Numbered from the stretch's first letter, positions 39,632 through 47,369 are shown. The stretch is DNA of 64,000 nt from Bacillus sp. FJAT-22090 (GCF_001278755.1 NZ_CP012601.1:558001-622000); one strand, 5' to 3'. Translations and numbers: made by a program. Notes: generated by a model not told the origin, from the sequence alone.

Positions 39632-39651
39632 AAACGCCTCTTAAGAGGTGT
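39632..39651. repeat. Short palindrome related to the mtnN upstream hairpin
   Basis: AACGCCTCTTAAGAGGTGTT is nearly self-complementary and shares ACGCCTCTT/AAGAGG with the long hairpin at 40196-40234. Confidence 0.4.
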
Positions 39652-39711
39652 TAAGAACTGTCGGAAACTTAAATACCTATCAAATAGTCACTAAGAGAAA
39701 TTTATCGCTGC

Positions 39712-39775
39712 TCTAGAATTGGCTTTCCGCGAGCGAGAGACAAGTCTCCTCGCAGATCTAGCTTGAGGGCACTGA
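39712..39775. repeat. Partial GC-rich repeat with CTAGA/TCTAG ends
   Basis: A fragment containing GGCTTTCCGCGAGCGAG and a GAGAC-aa-GTCTC hairpin (39737-39748), resembling pieces of the other GC-rich repeats but without matching ends. Confidence 0.4.
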
Positions 39776-39816
39776 AAAACTTACTTTTTAAATGACGTTG
39801 TTGTTTTTTAAAACAT

Positions 39817-39868
39817 AAATAAGGTACTTTCTGTTCAATTTTGAACAGTGAGTGCCTTATTTCTTTGT
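39817..39868. terminator. Long isolated hairpin in the yrrS-mtnN gap
   Basis: 23-nt arms spanning 39817-39862. The outer AAATAAGGTACT pairs with AGTGCCTTATTT and the inner CTGTTCAA with TTGAACAG, then TTCTTTG follows. No gene ends near it on either strand. It may be a repeat-derived terminator. Confidence 0.5.
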
Positions 39869-39912
39869 CTATTCCTAAATCGACATGTATGGTCTTAAAT
39901 AGGGGGTTTCTT

Positions 39913-39987
39913 GTGTTGAAATTATGGGGAGCACCTACCTGTATTTATTTAATTTGTTATATAGGTAATCGATATTTTATTAGATAG
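39913..39987 (+). CDS. Possible 24-residue hydrophobic peptide (uncertain)
   Basis: A frame GTG...TAG starting VLKLWGAPTCIYLICYIG, with a hydrophobic middle and Arg near the C-terminus. In its favour are AGGGGG 6 nt before the GTG and a plausible promoter TTGTCT-N17-TATGGT at 39865-39893. Against it are its very short length, GTG start and repeat-rich surroundings. No relative is recognised. Treat as a candidate only. Confidence 0.2.
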   Translation: MLKLWGAPTCIYLICYIGNRYFIR

Positions 39988-40020
39988 AAAAAAGTCTTAA
40001 TTGTAAGCATACAATAGTTG

Positions 40021-40173
40021 ATTTTCGTTTCAGGCGGCGACTCCAGCCGGAATGCATGAGCGAAAAGACCTGAAATGAGCGTAGCGAAATTAATTTTTGC
40101 GACGAGCTTTGCGCAGGAGCAAGGGAAGCGGCTGAAGCCATTCCTGTTGAACGCGTCCGCCCGAAACGGAAAT
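40021..40173 (-). repeat. GC-rich intergenic repeat, family A copy 2 (inverted)
   Basis: Read on the minus strand it starts TTTCCGTTTCGGGCGGACG, contains TTGCTCCTGCGCAAAGCTCG, and ends GGCTGGAGTCGCCGCC, matching 8250-8470 and 58075-58190. It is shorter than copy 1 because the internal CGCAAGCTCGTCGC unit is present once. Confidence 0.72.
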
Positions 40174-40195
40174 TAGCGGGTCCAAAATAAAAATC

Positions 40196-40258
40196 AAGTT
40201 AAGACGCCTCTTGACGTAAGAGGCGTCTTAACTTATTTTTAAATAAGTGCTTTTTTAG
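40196..40258 (+). terminator. Two overlapping terminator hairpins directly before mtnN
   Basis: Hairpin 1 is a perfect 17-bp stem, AAGTTAAGACGCCTCTT (40196-40212) with its complement (40218-40234), then TATTTTT. Hairpin 2 is ACTTATTT-tt-AAATAAGT (40231-40248), then GCTTTTTT. They share ACTT, so they cannot both form fully. The mtnN ribosome site starts immediately after. Confidence 0.7.
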
Positions 40259-40274
40259 AGAGGTGGAAAATAAA

Positions 40275-40967
40275 ATGAAAATAGCTATAATAGGTGCAAT
40301 GGAACAGGAAGTAGAATTATTAAGAAATGAAATAGAAAATGCTCAAACGGAGATTATTGCAAATAGTGAGTTTACGGTTGGTACGTATAAAGATCGAGAA
40401 GTAATTTTATTGAAAAGTGGAATTGGAAAAGTGAATGCAGCAATGACCACTACGATTTTATTAAACCAATTTAAACCGGATTATGTGATTAATACTGGTT
40501 CTGCAGGAGGGTATGATCCCGATTTAGAAGTTGGAGCTATTGTGATTTCTAATGAAGTACGTCATCATGATGTAGATGTTACTGCTTTTGGTTATGAAAT
40601 TGGTCAGGTTCCTCAGCTTCCACCGGCATTTAAGGCTGATACTCACCTAATGCAACTAGCAGAAGAAGCTGTAAAAGAGATTGGTGAACATCAAGCAGCG
40701 ACTGGATTAATAGCAACTGGTGATATTTTTATGCACAACCCTGAAAAGGTAGAGATTGTTCGTCAGAATTTCCCTCAAATGAAGGCCTGTGAAATGGAAG
40801 CAGCGGCTGTTGCTCAAGTATGTCACCAATTCAATGTTCCATTCGTGGTTATCCGTGCTTTATCTGATATTGCAGGAAAAGAGTCTTCTATTAGTTTTGA
40901 CGAATTTTTACCGGTAGCAGCAAAACATTCGACAGAAATAGTTTTGAATGTTATTGGAAAACTTTAA
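40275..40967 (+). CDS. mtnN: 5'-methylthioadenosine/S-adenosylhomocysteine nucleosidase
   Basis: 230 residues. MtnN hydrolyses MTA and SAH (and 5'-deoxyadenosine), recycling products of SAM-dependent reactions. Seen: [16 protein letters not shown] with the catalytic Glu near residue 12, [36 protein letters not shown] with the ribose-binding Met-Glu, and [12 protein letters not shown] with the catalytic Asp. ATG 40275 is chosen for AGAGGTGG at 8 nt; a GTG at 40263 overlaps that site. The B. subtilis neighbours yrrT and mccAB are absent here. Two terminator hairpins sit right upstream. Confidence 0.96.
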   Translation: MKIAIIGAMEQEVELLRNEIENAQTEIIANSEFTVGTYKDREVILLKSGIGKVNAAMTTTILLNQFKPDYVINTGSAGGYDPDLEVGAIVISNEVRHHDVDVTAFGYEIGQVPQLPPAFKADTHLMQLAEEAVKEIGEHQAATGLIATGDIFMHNPEKVEIVRQNFPQMKACEMEAAAVAQVCHQFNVPFVVIRALSDIAGKESSISFDEFLPVAAKHSTEIVLNVIGKL

Positions 40968-41025
40968 AACTTCATGAAATTGACAACTTATAAATGAAAA
41001 AATTAGTTATATTTACTTATTCTTA

Positions 41026-41034
41026 TGGTATGAT
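41026..41034 (+). promoter_or_regulatory. Extended -10 promoter of the 26-residue gene
   Basis: TGGTATGAT at 41026-41034 (TGN plus TATGAT), 45 bp before the ATG at 41079. The -35 is poor. Confidence 0.45.
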
Positions 41035-41078
41035 GAAAGCATAATAAACGATTTCATTATGCATTAGGAGGAGATAAT

Positions 41079-41159
41079 ATGATTTTTCTGATGGCCATGT
41101 CTATTTTGATTACTGCAGTTTTAAGTTTTATTATGATTTCGGAGACTAGCGAAGATTAA
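41079..41159 (+). CDS. 26-residue single-pass membrane microprotein of unknown function
   Basis: The frame starts MIFLMAMSILITAVLSFIM and ends in a short polar tail, ISETSED. It is one membrane helix with an acidic C-terminus, not recognised as any named family. Support is strong for so short a gene: a near-perfect TTAGGAGGAG site 8 nt before the ATG, an extended -10 upstream, and a perfect-looking intrinsic terminator 10 bp after the stop. It lies between mtnN and the opposed sigK gene. Confidence 0.65.
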   Translation: MIFLMAMSILITAVLSFIMISETSED

Positions 41160-41163
41160 TCCT

Positions 41164-41907
41164 CTAAGCTCTTTTGGTGTTAGTAGCATCAAGAGAGTTT
41201 TTTTCATGGATATAGGACTGATATAGTTTGACTAGTGCACGTTTTTCTATTCGAGAAACGTAACTCCTAGAAATTTTTAATTGTTTTGAAATTTCTTTTT
41301 GTGTCATTGGAAGATGACCTAATAATCCGTAACGTCGAACAATTATTTCTAACTCTCTTTTCTCCAAATTGCCTAGGTGCTTGTAAAGTCGACTCATGTC
41401 TTCCTGATCAACAAGTTGTTCATCTGTGCTTTTTTCTATTCCTTGTAGTAAATCGGTAATTTCAAGAGAATGTCCGTCTTTATCCATACCAATCGGTTCA
41501 TGTAAGGACACATCTTTCTGAACTTTTTTTAAGGAACGTAAATACATAAGAATTTCATTTTCAATGCATCTAGCTGCATAAGTGGCTAGCTTTGTTTTTT
41601 TTGTTGGTGTATAGCTATTTACTGCCTTCATCAACCCAATAGTTCCAATTGAAATATAATCATCTAAAAGCTCATGTTTTGGGTGGAATTTTTTTACGAC
41701 GTGTGCGACTAATCGCATGTTTCGTTCTATTAGTTCATCTCTAGCAGATAGATCTCCTGCTAAAAATCGTTCTATCATCACTTTTTCTTCTTCAGGTGTG
41801 AAAGGTTGATGGAATGCCTGACCTTTTAGATAACCGAGAACTAGAGGAAGTTCAACGACCATGCTTATAAAAGCAGTGAAAAGACCAGAGATAGTGTTCA
41901 CCTCCAT
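41164..41907 (-). CDS. sigK: Mother-cell sporulation sigma factor, pro-sigma-K
   Basis: Up to 247 residues. A hydrophobic prosequence (FISMVVELPLVLGYLKGQAF) comes first. Sigma region 2 has NMRLVAHVVKKF, DDYISIGTIGLMKAV and TKLATYAARCIENEILMYLRS; region 4 has LKISRSYVSRIEKRAL. It drives late mother-cell genes after removal of the prosequence. The gene is intact, without a skin-type insertion. The ATG at 41907 and GTG at 41901 both fall within the GGAGGTGA ribosome site (41905-41898). The best-spaced codon is ATC at 41892, which gives 242 residues starting M-SGLFTAF. A sigma-E-type promoter lies upstream. Confidence 0.95.
   Translation of the reverse strand: MEVNTISGLFTAFISMVVELPLVLGYLKGQAFHQPFTPEEEKVMIERFLAGDLSARDELIERNMRLVAHVVKKFHPKHELLDDYISIGTIGLMKAVNSYTPTKKTKLATYAARCIENEILMYLRSLKKVQKDVSLHEPIGMDKDGHSLEITDLLQGIEKSTDEQLVDQEDMSRLYKHLGNLEKRELEIIVRRYGLLGHLPMTQKEISKQLKISRSYVSRIEKRALVKLYQSYIHEKNSLDATNTKRA
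41169..41204 (+). terminator. Plus-strand terminator of the microprotein gene, inside the sigK 3' end
   Basis: CTCTTTTGGTG (41169-41179) pairs with CATCAAGAGAG (41187-41197) with two G-T pairs, followed by seven T. It lies within the last codons of sigK on the other strand. Confidence 0.75.
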
Positions 41908-41921
41908 CTGTTGATAAGTTT

Positions 41922-41950
41922 AGTATATGTCGAATTAAGCCAAAATATGA
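41922..41950 (-). promoter_or_regulatory. Sigma-E type promoter of sigK
   Basis: On the minus strand: -35 TCATATT (41950-41944), 14-bp spacer, -10 CATATACT (41929-41922). This fits the sigma-E consensus (ATATT, then CATACANT), as expected for sigK in the mother cell. Confidence 0.75.
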
Positions 41951-42004
41951 AAAGATACGCCATAGCATGTCTCTATCACACAATAGGTGCTCATTGTTTG
42001 AACA

Positions 42005-42032
42005 TAAAAAAAAACGACTGCAAATGCAGGCG
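42005..42032 (-). terminator. Terminator after pssA (minus strand)
   Basis: On the minus strand CGCCTGCA pairs with TGCAGTCG (one mismatch), followed by nine T. It separates pssA from sigK. Confidence 0.7.
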
Positions 42033-42039
42033 CTTAATT

Positions 42040-42579
42040 TCATACTTTTCTTAAAGTAAAAGTGCTAATCATTAATAATGCTAGAATGATAAATAAAAAC
42101 ATATAAGAGACGGAAGGGATATAATTAATAGCAAAATAGGACAAAGTTAGAATTACTCCTGCTACTGTTATTGGAAGCCCTGTAAAATATCCGTTGGACT
42201 CTGAAATATTAAAGCGTGCTAATCTAAAAGCACCACATGCTATATAAATAACTGTAATAACCATTCCAACAACACTAAATTCCTGTAAAACCAATGAATA
42301 AATGAGGAGTGCTGGAGCGACTCCAAAAGATATAATATCACTCATTGAATCCAACTGCCTGCCTAATTCAGATTCAAGTTGAAGTTTTCTTGCTACCATA
42401 CCATCAAACCGATCCAATAAACCGGCTACAAATATAAATAAAACACTATATGTGTATAGTTCATTCATTGTTGCCATAATTGCTGCTCCACCAAAAGCAA
42501 GATTACCAATGGTAATCATGTTTGCTGCATGTGATTTCAATTTTTTTACTGTATTTGTCATAACGTCTTGTAAATACAT
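42040..42579 (-). CDS. pssA: CDP-diacylglycerol-serine O-phosphatidyltransferase
   Basis: 179 residues with five or six membrane helices. The CDP-alcohol phosphatidyltransferase motif is complete: DGMVAR, then G and two Asp within GRQLDSMSD (about residues 59-81). It makes phosphatidylserine, the substrate of Psd coded just across the divergent promoter region. ATG 42579 has AAAGGAGTG upstream. In B. subtilis pssA and psd are in one operon elsewhere; here they are divergent and next to sigK. Confidence 0.94.
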   Translation of the reverse strand: MYLQDVMTNTVKKLKSHAANMITIGNLAFGGAAIMATMNELYTYSVLFIFVAGLLDRFDGMVARKLQLESELGRQLDSMSDIISFGVAPALLIYSLVLQEFSVVGMVITVIYIACGAFRLARFNISESNGYFTGLPITVAGVILTLSYFAINYIPSVSYMFLFIILALLMISTFTLRKV

Positions 42580-42614
42580 TGCAAATCACTCCTTTACAAA
42601 TAATATATTTGTTC

Positions 42615-42643
42615 ATTATACTTCGGATAAGAAAAAATTGTAA
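42615..42643 (-). promoter_or_regulatory. Promoter of pssA
   Basis: Minus strand: TTACAA (42643-42638), 17-bp spacer, TATAAT (42620-42615). On the plus strand the same spot offers TATACT (42617-42622) as a -10 for psd, so the two promoters overlap. Confidence 0.6.
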
Positions 42644-42666
42644 GAGTTTTTCAAAGGGAGACAAAA

Positions 42667-43449
42667 ATGAAAGAGAAAATATACCAATCGATGATTGAGT
42701 TAACAAATGGAAAATGGTCTTCGGTCATCCTTAAAGGGTTTGCCCAATCCAAACTTAGTAAAAAGCTCATACCATCTTATATTAAATATTTTAATATATC
42801 AATTCAAGAAATAACTAGTAAGATGGATGATTTTTCTTCATTACATGATTTTTTTATTCGTCATGTGAAGGATGAATCTAGACCTATCATGAGCACTGAA
42901 AATGCGATTATAAGCCCTGTTGACGCTACAGTAGAAAAAATAGGAGATATAACAGCTAATGGAGTATTCCATGTTAAAGGAAAAACTTATTCTCTTCACA
43001 ATATGTTAGGAACAGAGAAAATAGCAGAAGAGTATGTGAATGGAAAATATATTGTATTATATTTGAGTCCGGCAGAATATCATCGTATCCATGCGCCTGT
43101 AAATGGGAAAGTACTTCGCCAGTATGTTCTTGGAAAAAAATCATACCCAGTAAACAAGTGGGGACTTATGTATGGCAAAAATACAATTAGCGGAAACTAT
43201 CGTTTACTAACTGAGTTAGAAATGCCAAATAATAAAAAATGTTTTTTTATTAAAGTAGGGGCTATGTTTGTGAATTCAATTGAATTGACAAATAAAACTA
43301 AAGAATGGTCAAAGGGAGAAGAAGTGGGATATTTTTCTTTTGGTTCTACGGTTGTAATGTTCTTTTCAGAAGAAAGTATTGAATTTGCAACGACGATTCG
43401 TGAAGGTCATTTTATACGAATGGGTGAGTTAGTAGCAAATATGCTATAA
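42667..43449 (+). CDS. psd: Phosphatidylserine decarboxylase proenzyme
   Basis: 260 residues. It decarboxylates phosphatidylserine to phosphatidylethanolamine at the membrane. Catalytic Asp/His region SPVDATVEKIG near residues 79-89, YHRIHAPVNGKV near 138-149, and the self-cleavage site FGST near residues 224-227, where the Ser becomes the pyruvoyl group. Length and motifs are normal for the short type I proenzyme. ATG 42667 follows AAAGGGAG. Its substrate gene pssA is divergent. Confidence 0.95.
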   Translation: MKEKIYQSMIELTNGKWSSVILKGFAQSKLSKKLIPSYIKYFNISIQEITSKMDDFSSLHDFFIRHVKDESRPIMSTENAIISPVDATVEKIGDITANGVFHVKGKTYSLHNMLGTEKIAEEYVNGKYIVLYLSPAEYHRIHAPVNGKVLRQYVLGKKSYPVNKWGLMYGKNTISGNYRLLTELEMPNNKKCFFIKVGAMFVNSIELTNKTKEWSKGEEVGYFSFGSTVVMFFSEESIEFATTIREGHFIRMGELVANML

Positions 43450-43486
43450 TCGATAAAGAAAATGCATCGAATTGGAGTGTTCGTAG

Positions 43487-44008
43487 TTGTATCAAAATTT
43501 TATACCGAGTGAATTTGTAAGAAGCGTCTTCCATATTAAGCCTGAGTTGCTAAAGGAAAAGGGTATTAGAGGCATAATTACAGATTTAGATAACACATTA
43601 GTAGAATGGGATCGTCCAGATGCTACACCTAAACTAATTGAATGGTTTGCAAGCATGAAGGCTGCTGGTATTCAAGTGACAATTGTATCTAATAATAATG
43701 AGATGCGAGTTCAATCTTTCGCGGATCCGCTTGGAATTCCCTTTATATATAAAGCAAGAAAACCATTTGGGAAAGCTTTTCAGCTAGCATTGAAAATAAT
43801 GTCTGTAAAAAAAGAAGAAGTAGTAGTTATAGGCGATCAACTATTAACGGACGTATTTGGTGGAAACAGACAAAAGCTACATACTATATTAGTTATTCCT
43901 GTAGCAAAATCGGATGGTTTCTTTACGAAATTTAACCGTTTAGTGGAGCGAAGAATTTTTCGTTATTTGGATAAAAAAGGACAAGTTACATGGGAGGAAG
44001 AAGAGTGA
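43487..44008 (+). CDS. yqeG: YqeG family HAD IIIA-type phosphatase
   Basis: 173 residues. The HAD nucleophile motif is ITDLDNTLVEWD (near residues 29-40), then VTIVSNNN, and a lysine and Asp in KARKPFGKAF / VIGDQLLTDVFGGN. Substrate is not established; relatives are PGP-type phosphatases. Start TTG 43487 has GGAGTG at 8 nt and gives MYQNFIPSEFV, like relatives. The stop overlaps the GTG of yqeH by 4 bp (GTGA), so translation is coupled. Confidence 0.93.
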   Translation: MYQNFIPSEFVRSVFHIKPELLKEKGIRGIITDLDNTLVEWDRPDATPKLIEWFASMKAAGIQVTIVSNNNEMRVQSFADPLGIPFIYKARKPFGKAFQLALKIMSVKKEEVVVIGDQLLTDVFGGNRQKLHTILVIPVAKSDGFFTKFNRLVERRIFRYLDKKGQVTWEEEE

Positions 44009-45108
44009 CAGAAACACCAAAATGTATCGGTTGTGGTACAACTATTCAAACAGAAAATATTGGGGATCCTGGTTATGCACCTGCATCTTCGTTAGAAAAA
44101 GATTTTATCATTTGTCAGCGTTGTTTTCGTCTAAAAAACTACAATGAATTACAGCCAGTATCTTTGACGGATGATGATTTTTTAAGAATATTAAACGGTC
44201 TGGGTAAACAAAAAGGATTAATCGTTAAAATAGTAGATATATTTGATTTTAATGGTAGCTGGCTTCCAGGATTGCATCGCTTTGTAGGAAATAATCCAAT
44301 TCTATTAATAGCAAACAAAGCTGATTTGCTACCAAAATCAGTAAAGAAAAATAAAGTGATAAATTGGATGAAGCAAGAATCGAAGAAGTTGGGACTTTCT
44401 CCAATTGATGTACTTTTTGTTAGTGCGCATAAAGGGACTGGAATGACCGAAGCAATCGAAGCAATTGAACATTACCGTAAAGGGGAAAATGTGTATGTTG
44501 TCGGTTGTACAAATGTTGGGAAGTCAACCTTTATAAACAGAATCATTAAACATGCAACGGGAGAAGATGCAGTTATTACAACTTCTCATTTTCCTGGAAC
44601 TACACTGGATATGATAGAGATTCCTTTAGACGATTCAAAAGCTTTATTTGATACGCCCGGGATTATTAATCACCACCAGATGGCGCATTATTTAGATCCA
44701 ACTGAACTTAAATTTATTACTCCTAAGAAAGAAATAAAACCGAAAGTATTCCAATTGAATAGTGAACAAACATTATTTTTAGGTGGCTTATCTCGTTTTG
44801 ATTTTATTAAGGGTGATAGATCTGCTTTTACATGTCATATTGCTAATGATATTCCGATACATCGCACAAAATTGGAAAATGCGGATAATTTATATAAAGA
44901 GCATAAAGGAAAGTTATTGTCACCTCCATCCGAGCAATTTGCGGACAAGCTACCTCCATTGGTAAGACATGAATTTAAAATCAAGGATGCGAAAACAGAT
45001 ATTGTTTTTTCTGGTTTAGGATGGATAACGGTACAACATGGCGACGCTATTGTAGCTGCTCATGCTCCAGCTGGTGTAGAAGTTTCAATCCGTCCATCGC
45101 TTATTTAG
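44005..45108 (+). CDS. yqeH: Circularly permuted GTPase YqeH, 30S ribosome assembly
   Basis: 367 residues. An N-terminal zinc finger (CIGCG, then CQRC) is followed by a circularly permuted G domain: NKAD (G4, about residue 105) and SAHKG (G5) come before GCTNVGKST (G1, about 166-174) and DTPG (G3). YqeH is needed for 30S maturation. GTG 44005 is preferred over ATG 43990 since GGGAGG then lies at 7 nt. Fourth-base overlap with yqeG; aroE follows 13 bp later. Confidence 0.96.
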   Translation: MTETPKCIGCGTTIQTENIGDPGYAPASSLEKDFIICQRCFRLKNYNELQPVSLTDDDFLRILNGLGKQKGLIVKIVDIFDFNGSWLPGLHRFVGNNPILLIANKADLLPKSVKKNKVINWMKQESKKLGLSPIDVLFVSAHKGTGMTEAIEAIEHYRKGENVYVVGCTNVGKSTFINRIIKHATGEDAVITTSHFPGTTLDMIEIPLDDSKALFDTPGIINHHQMAHYLDPTELKFITPKKEIKPKVFQLNSEQTLFLGGLSRFDFIKGDRSAFTCHIANDIPIHRTKLENADNLYKEHKGKLLSPPSEQFADKLPPLVRHEFKIKDAKTDIVFSGLGWITVQHGDAIVAAHAPAGVEVSIRPSLI

Positions 45109-45121
45109 GAGTGTAAACACA

Positions 45122-45952
45122 ATGAAAAAATGGTTTGCAGTTATAGGGAATCCTATTTCTCACTCTCTATCCCCATTTATGCATGAAAAATGGCTTAGTG
45201 AGCTGGAGATAGACGCTTCTTATATACCTATTCATGTCGAAGAAGACAACTTAGAAGAAGCAATAATGGGTTTAAAGCTTCTTGGTTGTAGTGGATGGAA
45301 TGTAACCGTTCCTTATAAGGAAGCGATTATTCCATTTCTAGATGATATTGATGAATCTGCAAAGGGTATAGGAGCGGTTAACACTGTAGTGAAAACAAGA
45401 GATAATCGATTTATTGGTTATAATACAGATGGTTTTGGATTTATTAAATCACTTGGTCCCATTAATTTGGAGGACAACATTTTAATTATTGGTGCTGGAG
45501 GGGCTGCTAGAGGTATTGTAAATGCATTTAAACAAGGTGGATTTACTAATATTACAATAGCGAACAGAACAGCTAAGAATGCAGAAAAAATGATCCATGA
45601 CTTACAAATTGGTCTTTTCATCACCTTAAACGAAGCGGAAGCACAATTGAATTCATTTGATATAGTTGTACAAACAACTCCGCAAGGGATGAAAAATCAA
45701 GCAAATACATTACCAATACAACTAAATAAATTAAAAGAGCATGCAATTGTTGCGGATATTGTATATAATCCTTTAGTTACTCCCTTTTTAGAGGAAGCAA
45801 CAAAATATAACGCTAGAACTATTAATGGGTTAGGAATGCTCGTACATCAGGGTGCAATCGCGTTCTCTTATTGGAATGGTGTATATCCAAAGTCAGAAGA
45901 TATGATAGATCGTTTAACAGAAAATTTAGGAGGAAATTATGTTAACAGGTAA
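45122..45952 (+). CDS. aroE: Shikimate 5-dehydrogenase
   Basis: 276 residues. AroE reduces 3-dehydroshikimate with NADPH. Seen: NPISHSLSPFMHEKW near the start (shikimate site), NVTVPYKEAI with the catalytic Lys, GAVNTV, NTDGFGF with Asp, GAGGAARGIVNAF (NADP loop), and GLGMLVHQGA near the end. ATG 45122 follows TAGGAGTG. Its 3' end overlaps yhbY by 14 bp. Confidence 0.97.
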   Translation: MKKWFAVIGNPISHSLSPFMHEKWLSELEIDASYIPIHVEEDNLEEAIMGLKLLGCSGWNVTVPYKEAIIPFLDDIDESAKGIGAVNTVVKTRDNRFIGYNTDGFGFIKSLGPINLEDNILIIGAGGAARGIVNAFKQGGFTNITIANRTAKNAEKMIHDLQIGLFITLNEAEAQLNSFDIVVQTTPQGMKNQANTLPIQLNKLKEHAIVADIVYNPLVTPFLEEATKYNARTINGLGMLVHQGAIAFSYWNGVYPKSEDMIDRLTENLGGNYVNR

Positions 45953-46244
45953 ACAAAAAAGATTTTTACGAAGTGAAGCACACCATTTATCACCTATTTT
46001 CCAAGTAGGAAAAGGCGGAGTAAATGAGGCAATGATAAAACAAATCGGGGAAGCACTAGAAGTTCGCGAATTGATTAAAATTAGTATTTTACAAAACTGT
46101 GAAGACGAAAAGCATGAAGTAGCAGAAGCACTAGCAAAAGGTGCAAATGCAGAATTAGTGCAATTAATCGGCTTAACAGTTGTATTATACAAACCTTCTA
46201 AGAACAATAAGCGAATCGAGCTTCCAAAAGCGAGTCGTGCATGA
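45939..46244 (+). CDS. yhbY: RNA-binding CRM-domain protein YhbY (YqeI)
   Basis: 101 residues, one CRM domain: MLTGKQKRFLRSEAHHL at the start and the GKGGVN loop near residues 25-30, typical of the YhbY family that binds pre-50S particles. ATG 45939 follows AGGAGGAAA within aroE. The stop overlaps nadD by 4 bp (ATGA). Part of the tightly packed yqeG-yqeM cluster. Confidence 0.94.
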   Translation: MLTGKQKRFLRSEAHHLSPIFQVGKGGVNEAMIKQIGEALEVRELIKISILQNCEDEKHEVAEALAKGANAELVQLIGLTVVLYKPSKNNKRIELPKASRA

Positions 46245-46816
46245 GTAAAAAAGTAGGAATTTTAGGTGGTACCTTTAATCCTCCACATATGGGTCATTTA
46301 ATCATTGCGAACGAAGTGTTACATGCGTTGAACTTAGATGAAATACGTTTCATGCCAAATGCTACCCCACCACATAAAAAGAAAGATGAACACGTTTCAG
46401 AAGCTAATCGACTGAAGATGGTAAAACTAGCAATAAAGGATATGCCAAAAATGAATGTAGAAACAATTGAATTAGAACGTGGTGGTACTTCCTATACGTT
46501 TGATACAATGGAGCTTTTGCAAGAAAGGGAGCCATCGACTACATTCTTTTTCATTATTGGTGGAGATCAAGTTGAATATTTACCGAAATGGCACCGTGTA
46601 GAAGAGTTAGTAAAAAAAGTGCAAATTGTAGGAGTACCTAGACCAAATACTACATTTGAAACTGCATATCCTATTATTAAATTGGATATCCCACAAATCG
46701 AATTATCTTCCACGATTGTAAGGAATCGTCTACAGAATGGAAAAACAACGAAGTTTCTCCTTCCAGAATCTGTTAAAGATTTCATTCAAAGGGAGAAGTT
46801 ATATGAAGAACGTTGA
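46241..46816 (+). CDS. nadD: Nicotinate-nucleotide adenylyltransferase
   Basis: 191 residues. Nucleotidyl transferase with GGTFNPPHMGHL at residues 9-20 (the HxGH motif) and ELSSTIVRNRL near residue 155 (ISSTxIR-like). It adenylates nicotinate mononucleotide in NAD synthesis. Start overlaps the yhbY stop and its end overlaps yqeK by 14 bp. Confidence 0.97.
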   Translation: MSKKVGILGGTFNPPHMGHLIIANEVLHALNLDEIRFMPNATPPHKKKDEHVSEANRLKMVKLAIKDMPKMNVETIELERGGTSYTFDTMELLQEREPSTTFFFIIGGDQVEYLPKWHRVEELVKKVQIVGVPRPNTTFETAYPIIKLDIPQIELSSTIVRNRLQNGKTTKFLLPESVKDFIQREKLYEER

Positions 46817-47369
46817 TCTACTAGAAAAGATTAAAGATCGTATGCCTCCTAAACGTTTTGAACATACAAAAGGTGTAGCTAAAACGGCAATACATTTAGC
46901 AGAAAAATACGGGGAAGATAAAGAAAAAGCAGAAATAGCTGGGATCTTACACGACGTAGTAAAATTTGCGGATAAAGATTGGTTGAAACACAATATCTTA
47001 TCTGAACATCTGGACCCGATGCTATTAACGTTTCATCATGAACTATGGCATGGTCCTGTTGGAAGTATCGTAGCGAAAAAAGAATTTTTTATTGAAGACG
47101 AAGACATACTTCATGCTATACGCTTTCATACTACGGGTAGAGCAGGTATGTCCAATTTGGAAAAAATTATTTATATAGCAGATATGATTGAACCAAGTCG
47201 AAGTTTCCCAGGCATTGAAGTCTTACGTGATAAGGCAGAAATTGATTTAGAAGATGCCATGATCAGTTGTGTGACACATAGTATAAAATTTTTAATTGAA
47301 AAAAAACAACCGGTTTATCCGGATTCATTTCATTGTTACAATGATTTGTTAAATAGAAAGGAAAAGTGA
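46803..47369 (+). CDS. yqeK: HD-domain Ap4A hydrolase YqeK
   Basis: 188 residues from ATG 46803 (MKNVDLLEKIKDRMPPKRFEHTKG). HD metal ligands: His21 in FEHTKG, H50-D51 in LHDVVKF, later HH residues and the Asp in YIADMIEP. Family members hydrolyse diadenosine tetraphosphate symmetrically. The ATG follows AAAGGGAG within nadD; an upstream in-frame ATG at 46737 was rejected as lacking a ribosome site. Confidence 0.93.
   Translation: MKNVDLLEKIKDRMPPKRFEHTKGVAKTAIHLAEKYGEDKEKAEIAGILHDVVKFADKDWLKHNILSEHLDPMLLTFHHELWHGPVGSIVAKKEFFIEDEDILHAIRFHTTGRAGMSNLEKIIYIADMIEPSRSFPGIEVLRDKAEIDLEDAMISCVTHSIKFLIEKKQPVYPDSFHCYNDLLNRKEK

Noticed and set aside
41164-41907. A skin-type prophage insertion in sigK
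   Set aside because: The gene reads through both sigma regions without interruption and no recombinase gene is nearby.
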